From positions 1-5,788 of the forward strand of contig DLME01000276.1 of the NCBI GenBank assembly GCA_002479215.1: 5,788 nucleotides of DNA, given 5' to 3'. This document shows positions 1 through 5,115 of this stretch, piece by piece. The stretch's first letter is position 1. Each line of letters opens with the position of its first letter. The position numbers and the translations under genes are program-made. The notes under the pieces are model-generated. The model worked only from the letters and a program-made list of their open reading frames with translations. It was not told where the DNA came from and did no database searches. Source of the stretch: Syntrophaceae bacterium UBA7544. Its GTDB lineage: Bacteria; Desulfobacterota; Syntrophia; Syntrophales; Smithellaceae.

Positions 1-28
1 ATGAATATCTAAATTAACGGGTGTGTTT

Positions 29-817
29 ATGAAAAAACTAATAATATTCTTTCTTGCGTTGTTGTTGTTTTGTGGCTGCGAATCGCGTCTGGATAAGGCT
101 ATACCGCAATCTTCTTTAGTGGGTGCGGTATCTAATATTGATGTTAATCTTGAAGGTAGAGGCGAATTAAAAGACCAGAAAGGGTGCACTAATAAAGCGG
201 GTTGGTGCTGGGAGCCTAAAGACTGGACGTTATTAATGGCCGATGCTTTTGTTCCTTTTGATATAAAAAAAGAACAGATAAAACCAACCCTATTGGCGAT
301 ATTTAAAAGGTTGAAAAACGAATATCCAAAATGTACCATAATAAATATTTGGCTAGAGCCAGATAAAGAACTGGCGGAAATATTATACCCTATCGGCAGT
401 TTAGAATATCACGATAATAAAATGGTGATCAATTATGGCATCCCATCGGATAAGGAAATGGAAGAGCATAACTCGCAGATTGGGAAATTTGAAATAATAA
501 AAAACATACTTCCAATGCCGGGAGAAAAGGAGGAGAAAATAGAAAAAAATGAAGAACCACGCCTGTTTCGACCGGATCAAAAAACATATGAGTTTTATAA
601 AAGGATTTTAATAACGGCTGAGGATATTAAATTTTCTGAACGGAAGGATACACGAAAAAGAAAATTATTTAACTCTACAAAAGAATATTATGCCGATTTA
701 AGCAATAAAGTTAGTAAAAAAATAGACGTGCCAATTAAAGATATAGAAAATGCTTTGCGATTTATGAATTCTTATTATTCTTGGTTTGGTGAGGAAAAGT
801 TTGATTTTATATTGTGA
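29..817 (+). CDS. Putative lipoprotein of unknown function
   Basis: The product of about 262 residues begins with a lipoprotein-type signal: two lysines, a hydrophobic stretch (about residues 4-14), then LLLFCGC with the candidate lipidated cysteine at residue 17. The -3 position is Phe rather than the usual Ala/Ser/Val, so the lipobox is imperfect. The mature part has Cys and Trp early (KGCTNKAGWCWEPKDW), a middle that looks like alternating strand and helix (TIINIWLEPDKELAEILYPIG), then a strongly charged Lys/Glu-rich second half, probably helical. I recognise no family. I prefer the ATG at 29 over the in-frame GTG at 23 because the GGGTG at 18-22 is six bases before the ATG and because ATG leaves a standard Met-Lys-Lys signal start. 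Sampled lines are roughly one third G+C, clearly lower than the genes to the right, which suggests a separate, possibly acquired origin. Its promoter is not in the window. Confidence 0.72.
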   Translation: MKKLIIFFLALLLFCGCESRLDKAIPQSSLVGAVSNIDVNLEGRGELKDQKGCTNKAGWCWEPKDWTLLMADAFVPFDIKKEQIKPTLLAIFKRLKNEYPKCTIINIWLEPDKELAEILYPIGSLEYHDNKMVINYGIPSDKEMEEHNSQIGKFEIIKNILPMPGEKEEKIEKNEEPRLFRPDQKTYEFYKRILITAEDIKFSERKDTRKRKLFNSTKEYYADLSNKVSKKIDVPIKDIENALRFMNSYYSWFGEEKFDFIL

Positions 818-896
818 ATTTTGTCACCGATTACATTACTCTATCCACAGGTTTTGATTTAAACGAATTCGGCTACAAAATGTAGAAATTATTAGC

Positions 897-932
897 CAAA
901 CCTCTTTGCACTTTCGTCAAACCTCCCTGCAC
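897..932. repeat. Imperfect direct repeat, two 15-base copies with 21-base period
   Basis: The copies are CAAACCTCTTTGCAC (897-911) and CAAACCTCCCTGCAC (918-932). They match at 13 of 15 positions and their starts are 21 bases apart, about two helical turns. They lie about 110-140 bases upstream of the TTG start at 1040. They could be a paired protein-binding site, a small duplication, or the result of a repeated QTSLH coding pattern in a frame that is open here. The sequence alone does not decide between these. Confidence 0.5.
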
Positions 933-981
933 GTGACAGCAGGCAAAGTCAGTAAAGACCGGCAAATGAACACTATAAATC

Positions 982-1018
982 TTGCTTTTTACATCGATGA
1001 AGTTTATGAAATGATAAT
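982..1018 (+). promoter_or_regulatory. Possible sigma-70-type promoter for the gene at 1040
   Basis: Two overlapping solutions are visible. One is TTGCTT (982-987) and TATGAA (1005-1010) with a 17-base spacer. The other is TTTACA (988-993) and GATAAT (1013-1018) with a 19-base spacer. The first leaves a leader of about 20 bases before the start; the second would start transcription almost on the ribosome site. Both are imperfect matches in AT-rich DNA. Confidence 0.25.
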
Positions 1019-1023
1019 TTTTT

Positions 1024-1030
1024 AGCGAGG
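1024..1030 (+). promoter_or_regulatory. Ribosome binding site that supports the TTG start at 1040
   Basis: AGCGAGG ends nine bases before the TTG. There is no in-frame ATG near the 5' end of this gene (the next Met codons are close to the C-terminus), so this site and its spacing are the main reason to accept the rare start codon. Confidence 0.55.
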
Positions 1031-1039
1031 CTTTATAAA

Positions 1040-1657
1040 TTGAATATAAATAAGGGGAAAATAAATTCAGTAAAAGGGTTTTTGGATGAGCGCGAAGCTC
1101 ATTATCTTTATAAACTAACCTTGAATGCCAGTAAAACAGGCCCGTGCCTGGAAATCGGCAGTTATTGTGGGAAATCAGCGGTATATTTAGGCACAGCCTG
1201 CAAAGAAAATGGATCGGTTCTATTTTCCCTTGATCATCATACAGGCTCGGAGGAACAGCAGCCGGGCGAAGAATATTTTGACCCTGAATTGCTGGATCAA
1301 GAAACAGGGAAGATAGATACTTTAAGATTTTTCCGCAAAACGATTGCTGAATTTGACCTTGAAGATACGGTAATTCCGATTGTCGGCCACTCAGAAATTG
1401 TGGGGCGCACCTGGCAAACCCCTCTGAACTTGATTTTTATTGATGGAAGTCACGCTTACGAATCCGTACTTAACGATTACAAGATTTGGGCAAAACATTT
1501 AATCATTGGCGGCTATCTTCTTTTCCATGATATTTTCCCCGATCCGGCGAAAGGCGGCCAGGCACCTTATCAGGTTTATCAAATTGCAGTAGCTTCCGGA
1601 TTATACGAAGAAATGCCGATGTGCGAATCGCTGGGAATATTAACCCGAAAAAAATAA
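1040..1657 (+). CDS. Class I SAM-dependent methyltransferase (Methyltransf_24 type)
   Basis: The 205-residue protein should transfer a methyl group from S-adenosylmethionine to an unidentified, probably small-molecule or sugar, acceptor in the cytoplasm. The SAM-binding motif I is CLEIGSYCGKSAVYLG (residues 36-51). Strand 2 ends in SLDHH (63-67), and a family-like insert, GSEEQQPGEEYFDP, follows (69-82). LIFIDGSHAYESV (131-143) with Asp135 and His138, then GGYLLFHD (157-164) with Asp164, resemble the acidic metal- or substrate-binding positions of Methyltransf_24 and catechol-type O-methyltransferases; metal use is inferred. The length is normal for a single-domain enzyme and nothing looks broken. 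It begins at TTG with a good ribosome site. It faces the minus-strand operon, ending 17 bases from the end of the radical SAM gene. It may serve the same pathway, but it has its own transcription direction. Confidence 0.88.
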   Translation: MNINKGKINSVKGFLDEREAHYLYKLTLNASKTGPCLEIGSYCGKSAVYLGTACKENGSVLFSLDHHTGSEEQQPGEEYFDPELLDQETGKIDTLRFFRKTIAEFDLEDTVIPIVGHSEIVGRTWQTPLNLIFIDGSHAYESVLNDYKIWAKHLIIGGYLLFHDIFPDPAKGGQAPYQVYQIAVASGLYEEMPMCESLGILTRKK

Positions 1658-1678
1658 TAGCAACCGCCGCGTTATTAT
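1648..1678 (-). terminator. Weak hairpin plus T run at the end of the minus-strand operon
   Basis: ATAATAGC (1654-1661) can pair with GTTATTAT (1671-1678) around a nine-base loop, with one G-T pair. Read on the minus strand, the stem is followed at once by seven T residues (1654-1648), the shape of an intrinsic terminator. The stem is mostly A-T and the TAA stop of the radical SAM gene (1677-1675) lies inside it, so it is weak. On the plus strand there is no T run after the stem, so it would not stop the gene at 1040. Confidence 0.33.
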
Positions 1679-3246
1679 GCCCAGCGCCAGTTACAGCCTT
1701 GATCGGAAATTGCCGCTTGCAGATAACCGCGATTAACAAAATCACTGATGGTATTATTAACTACACGGGAATTCGCATTTGTGCCGATAATTACTCTTTG
1801 GCAGAGTTCCCGCAATGCTCTATCTTTAGAACCTTGAAATAAATTAGGCTCAATAAAACCGTGTTTTTCGATGAGATCACCTTTCAGTACCTGATATGTC
1901 AGCTTCATGCGCCAATGGCCTTCCACCCGCATGTTTTCCATAGGTGTGTTGGTATTGTTTTCATAACCTGACAAAATCCTTTGCCAGTCCTTTTCCATTT
2001 CTTCATCATAATGGGCCACAAATTCGCGTATATCTTCCGGCAGTAAAGCTGACGTTTTTACAATAGCATCGTTGGCATCATACTTTGCCCAGTCGTCGGT
2101 CAATATTTCTAAATCATACTGATCAATTTTTTCCCGCACAGTCGTACCGGGAAACGGCGCTAAATAATGATAACCGTAAATTGCGTCCAAACTTTCCGCT
2201 AGTTGGTCTGTTTGGGCCAGAGTTTCTTTTGTTTCACCCGGCAGACCGACCATAAATGATGCATGGGCAATCATGCCCGCCTGCCGGCACATTTTTACCG
2301 CTTTGCCGACTTGTTCAAGCTTGATCCCCTTTTTGATTCTTTTGAGCATTTCCGGATTGCCCGATTCCACGCCAAAGCTGATGCTGTCACAGCCTGCGGC
2401 AGCCATCGCATCAAACATCTCCTGGTTAACAGTGTCCACACGGGCAAAGGCGCTCCAGGTAAACTTCAAGTTTCGTTCTTTGATTCCATTACATATTTCT
2501 TTTACCCGCTTTGTATCCGAGGCAAAAAGGTCATCGGCAATATTGATGCGTTTAAAGCCTAAATTGGTAATTTGCACTATTTCATCCAAAACCAGTTGAG
2601 GATTGCGGCGACGCACTTTTGAGCCAACCATCTTCCGCCCCAAACAAAAAATACACGAATTGGGACAACCCCGACCGGTAATAATGCTGACCGGATAGCC
2701 AAAGGCCTGATAGCGGGAGATCGGCAACAAATGCCGCGCGGGCAAGGGTATGCGGTCAACATCCATGATGAAATCTCTTTTACCGTTATTAACGATTTCA
2801 TCATCCTGCCGAAAAGCTATACCGGGAATGTTGCGCCATTTACTTTTCTGCTTCATGAGCGGAACAAATTCAGTGATAGTATCATCTGCCTCGCCAATAA
2901 AGATCAAATCTATTTCCGGATAATTTCGTAAAGTTTCTTCCGCCGTAAAGGATACATGCGGGCCGCCTATCATCGTGAGAATTTCCGGATTACAGCTTTT
3001 CACATCACTTAAAATCCGCTGGGCGTCATAAAAATTCATGGTGACACAACCCGCGCCCACAGCGTCGGGCTGAAAATCAGCCAGTTGGGCGGCAAGTTTT
3101 CCCCTGGAATAGCAAGAAATAATGTAGTCGAAAATGCGTACCTCACAGCCCGCCGCTGCGAAGGCTGCGGCGACATAAGTTATACCGAGAGGCGGCGAAG
3201 GAATTTCTTCCAAGGGATATGGGGTAGCCACGATAGCTATGCGCAC
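1675..3246 (-). CDS. B12-binding-domain radical SAM protein
   Basis: This 523-residue enzyme has the two-part build of cobalamin-type radical SAM proteins. Residues 1-135 form a Rossmann-like B12-binding domain (SPPLGITYVAAAF near 17-29, MIGGPHVSFTAEE near 92-104, LIFIGEADDTI near 114-124). The radical SAM core follows at about 185-395, with the cluster motif CPNSCIFC giving Cys194, Cys198 and Cys201, which should hold a 4Fe-4S cluster that cleaves SAM. Further core landmarks are ISFGVESG (289-296) and MVGLPGET (332-339). The last 120 or so residues are an unassigned tail. As usual in this class, the classic DxHxxG cobalamin motif is absent. The family includes C- and P-methylases, ring-forming enzymes and others, so the reaction and substrate remain unknown. 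Start is GTG, four bases after the acyltransferase stop, with a strong ribosome site; translational coupling is likely. The enzyme is oxygen-sensitive by nature, fitting an anaerobe. Confidence 0.92.
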   Translation of the reverse strand: MRIAIVATPYPLEEIPSPPLGITYVAAAFAAAGCEVRIFDYIISCYSRGKLAAQLADFQPDAVGAGCVTMNFYDAQRILSDVKSCNPEILTMIGGPHVSFTAEETLRNYPEIDLIFIGEADDTITEFVPLMKQKSKWRNIPGIAFRQDDEIVNNGKRDFIMDVDRIPLPARHLLPISRYQAFGYPVSIITGRGCPNSCIFCLGRKMVGSKVRRRNPQLVLDEIVQITNLGFKRINIADDLFASDTKRVKEICNGIKERNLKFTWSAFARVDTVNQEMFDAMAAAGCDSISFGVESGNPEMLKRIKKGIKLEQVGKAVKMCRQAGMIAHASFMVGLPGETKETLAQTDQLAESLDAIYGYHYLAPFPGTTVREKIDQYDLEILTDDWAKYDANDAIVKTSALLPEDIREFVAHYDEEMEKDWQRILSGYENNTNTPMENMRVEGHWRMKLTYQVLKGDLIEKHGFIEPNLFQGSKDRALRELCQRVIIGTNANSRVVNNTISDFVNRGYLQAAISDQGCNWRWA

Positions 3247-3250
3247 GAAA

Positions 3251-3973
3251 TCAATCTCCTTTACGGGGAAAAAGCAATGTTCTGAGCCAGCCCAATAGCG
3301 TGTTGCCTTCCCGCATCACACGTTCCACAGAGTCATAAAAATTAGTAAGCTTATCAGGCTCACCCATCCATTGCGATCTCGATTTCAGGGGTTTGTCCGG
3401 ATCCAAATATCTTATCACCTCCGCGGGATTGCCGGCGGCAATGGCGTTGGCGGGAATGTCTTTCACCACGATGGCTCCCGCTCCGATAATGGCATTATCG
3501 CCAATTGTCACACCCTTGCAGACAATGGCGCTGTCCCCGATCCAAATATTATTGCCTATTTTAACTTCGTGGGTGTTTCCGACGGATAAAGTGCGGTCAT
3601 ACAAATCATGCCAGTCGGAATCGGTGATATAAACATCCTGCGCCAGCATGCAGTCATCACCAAGAGTCACGGCGGTTGCCGAAGTTATCCTTGTACCGGG
3701 ACAAATCAGGCAGCACTTCCCGATTTCAATTTTTCCTGAACGTTCATCCACCGACCAGGCGCTCAGCCTGATTTTCTTATCGGAAGTGGCAATTAACGTC
3801 GTAAAATCGCCGATAGAAACCGGCCCGCCGTAAATTTCCACCTGCCAGGGTTTCATGAATGCCATGCCGCGGCCGAAATATTCGCACTGCGGCGCCAAAA
3901 AATGTTGCGCGTACCATTGCTCAAATTTGTAACACAAGTGCTTAAGATAGTATGGACGGTGATCTCTTTTCAT
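3251..3973 (-). CDS. Left-handed beta-helix (hexapeptide-repeat) acyltransferase
   Basis: The protein (240 residues from the ATG at 3973) probably transfers an acetyl or other acyl group from acyl-CoA to a hydroxyl or amine of a sugar or related acceptor. A basic, aromatic N-terminal segment of about 45 residues (KRDHRPYYLKHLCYKFEQWY) precedes hexapeptide repeats from about 48 to 175, seen as GPVSIGD, KIEIGK, AVTLGDD, EVKIGNNIWIGD and VTIGDNAIIGAGAIV. His122 in DSDWHDLYD sits where acetyltransferases of the LacA/Maa type carry their catalytic His. GNPAEVIR (181-188) is the usual end of the helix, followed by a 50-residue helical tail. The frame is also open to a TTG at 4015, which would add 14 residues; an in-frame stop lies just above it. 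Neither start has a good ribosome site. I prefer the ATG because related proteins, as I remember them, begin near KRDHRPYY. Substrate unknown; it shares the operon with methyltransferases, which fits glycan or metabolite tailoring. Confidence 0.88.
   Translation of the reverse strand: MKRDHRPYYLKHLCYKFEQWYAQHFLAPQCEYFGRGMAFMKPWQVEIYGGPVSIGDFTTLIATSDKKIRLSAWSVDERSGKIEIGKCCLICPGTRITSATAVTLGDDCMLAQDVYITDSDWHDLYDRTLSVGNTHEVKIGNNIWIGDSAIVCKGVTIGDNAIIGAGAIVVKDIPANAIAAGNPAEVIRYLDPDKPLKSRSQWMGEPDKLTNFYDSVERVMREGNTLLGWLRTLLFPRKGD
3256..3262 (-). promoter_or_regulatory. Ribosome binding site fixing the GTG start of the radical SAM gene
   Basis: The minus strand reads AAAGGAG here, nine bases before the GTG at 3246. 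It lies inside the last codons of the acyltransferase gene (…RKGD stop), so ribosomes finishing that gene end on top of it. Confidence 0.7.
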
Positions 3974-4075
3974 GCCTTTAACTTTCTTGAATGGATTTTT
4001 TAGATGACGGGTCAACTTTGATCATTAAAACCTAACAATAACGCAACCTGAATATCACAACCATAGATGGCGTCT
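3974..4075 (-). other. Operon gap with a 15-codon frame and two possible starts
   Basis: This is the only non-trivial gap in the minus-strand run. On the minus strand, TTAGG (4035-4031) precedes an ATG at 4025 that opens a 15-codon frame (MIKVDPSSKKSIQES) ending with TAA at 3978, four bases before the ATG at 3973. The TTG start at 4015 in the acyltransferase frame lies within it. A coupled mini-peptide is possible but chance is more likely. I see no convincing hairpin, terminator or promoter here, so the operon probably reads through. Confidence 0.3.
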
Positions 4076-5110
4076 TCACCTATCCAATGAAGCCCAAAAT
4101 TTATGATTAAACAGTTTTCCCGCTGGGGTTATTTCATTTAGAGCATCCAAAGCCAAAAGAACTGCTGCTGCAGTCCAGCTGGTTTTTTCTTCTGGCCAAA
4201 TTATGCCGTCGGGAAATGTTACTCCCATCCAAAAAGAACCGTCGGGAAACCTCTTGTCGGAAAGCCAGCTAAATACCATTTTTGCCCGGGAAAAATCTTC
4301 AATTGCCGCCAGGGTCAAAACCAGTTCTGCCGTTTCCGCCATTGTCACCCAGGGCCGGTCGCTGACACAACGTACCCCCCATTCGGGAACGACAAATTTT
4401 TCCCACGACTTGGCTATGCGCTTCATCGCTTCTTCGCCACTTACAGCGCCGCATAAAACCGGATAATACCAATCCATAGAATAACGCGATTTGATCATGT
4501 TAAAAAGGTCAGGTTTACTTTTGATCGCTGCAGCTAAAGCAGCATTTGCTTTCTGCCAACTCGGACGTTTCTTTCCCAAAATCTTCGCGATCGCTAAAGC
4601 ACATTTAATACTCATAAAAACCGAGCTGGAACCAGTAAGCAAGGCCATCTCGTCAATTGCACCAGCCTGATTTTTTGCCCAATAAATTTCACCTGAAGGA
4701 GCCTGCAAGCTGATGGCGTATTGGATACCATGGGAAATCACAGGCCACATTTCCTCCAAAAAATCCGTATCCAGGGTAATGAGGTAATAATGAAAAACAC
4801 CCACAGCAATATAGGAAGAAAAGTTTGATTCTTTAGTGAAGTTAATAACCTTCCCGTCAAGAGTTTCCGACCACCAACTTCCATCGGAAAGTTGAGTATC
4901 GGCGAGCCATTTGTAAGCGCACCTTGCTTCTTCATAAAAACCGCCGGTGCTTAAGCCCATTGCGCCTTCGATATGATCCCAGGGATCCGTTTTACCGCCG
5001 GCCGACCACGGAATTTCACCGCTTTCTTTTTGGAGGGAAGCAATGAAAGCGGCCATCCTTTCAACAAAAATAGGATTTTTTTCTTCGCTTAAGGAAAGGT
5101 TTAGTTCCAT
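4076..5110 (-). CDS. Alpha/alpha-toroid protein, often labelled prenyltransferase-like
   Basis: The 344-residue protein has a repeated unit typical of alpha/alpha toroids (terpenoid cyclase, prenyltransferase and six-hairpin glycosidase folds). A turn rich in Asp/Ser-Gly and aromatic residues is followed by an acidic residue and a hydrophobic helix. I see five units: SGEIPW with DHIEGAMGL (30-53), SDGSWW with KESNFSSYIAVGV (75-105), SGEIYW with DEMALLTG (139-160), WGVRCVS with MAETAELVL (244-265) and PDGSFW with EEKTSWTAAAVLLALDAL (289-324). The DxDD motif of class II terpene cyclases is absent, and nothing shows prenyl diphosphate binding, so the usual prenyltransferase label should be read as a fold label only. 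There is no signal peptide, so it acts in the cytoplasm. ATG start with AAAAGGG at 5126-5120, nine bases upstream and inside the end of the preceding methyltransferase gene, from which it is separated by five bases. It could be a glycan hydrolase or lyase, a cyclase-like enzyme or a binding protein; function unknown. Confidence 0.78.
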   Translation of the reverse strand: MELNLSLSEEKNPIFVERMAAFIASLQKESGEIPWSAGGKTDPWDHIEGAMGLSTGGFYEEARCAYKWLADTQLSDGSWWSETLDGKVINFTKESNFSSYIAVGVFHYYLITLDTDFLEEMWPVISHGIQYAISLQAPSGEIYWAKNQAGAIDEMALLTGSSSVFMSIKCALAIAKILGKKRPSWQKANAALAAAIKSKPDLFNMIKSRYSMDWYYPVLCGAVSGEEAMKRIAKSWEKFVVPEWGVRCVSDRPWVTMAETAELVLTLAAIEDFSRAKMVFSWLSDKRFPDGSFWMGVTFPDGIIWPEEKTSWTAAAVLLALDALNEITPAGKLFNHKFWASLDR

Positions 5111-5115
5111 TAAAA

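Larger units (their letters stand above)
858..1025 (+). other. Open frame of 55 codons in the intergenic spacer, coding status unknown
   Basis: Between the lipoprotein stop and the TTG start at 1040, one forward frame stays open from after a TGA at 855-857 to a TAG at 1023-1025. The conceptual peptide includes SQTSLHFRQTSLHV (a seven-residue repeat) and ends MNTINLAFYIDEVYEMIIF. The only ATG start is at 966, giving 19 residues, and it has no good ribosome site; a GTG at 933 is also possible. The stop lies at the edge of the GCGAGG ribosome site of the next gene. It could be a small leader peptide, the eroded 3' end of an older gene or mobile element, or chance. Confidence 0.2.

Noticed and set aside
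1..12. ATG AAT ATC TAA at the very start of the window
   Set aside because: Four codons with no ribosome site visible. It could be the tail of a gene to the left, but nothing in the window supports that.
873..885. CTACA-AAA-TGTAG palindrome as terminator of the lipoprotein gene
   Set aside because: The stem is five mostly A-T pairs with a three-base loop and no T run after it; too weak to call.
818..1039. Riboswitch (for example SAM or cobalamin) upstream of the methyltransferase
   Set aside because: Only five-base stems can be found, and no conserved core such as a B12 box is visible.
2263..2599. Two forward-strand open frames of about 100 codons opposite the radical SAM gene
   Set aside because: They are antisense to the conserved radical SAM core, have no family features and no ribosome sites, and arise from the codon pattern of the real gene.
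3151..3172. GC-rich inverted repeat GCCGC … GCGGC
   Set aside because: It lies inside the radical SAM coding region and encodes an alanine-rich helix (AAAFAAAG), so it is a coding by-product rather than a regulatory hairpin.
4203..4466. Forward open frame of 87 codons opposite the toroid gene
   Set aside because: It is a shadow of the minus-strand gene; the minus-strand frame carries the repeat pattern and a ribosome site.
4076..5110. Squalene-hopene or other class II terpene cyclase
   Set aside because: No DxDD motif and the length, 344 residues, is about half that of hopene cyclases; only the fold type is supported.
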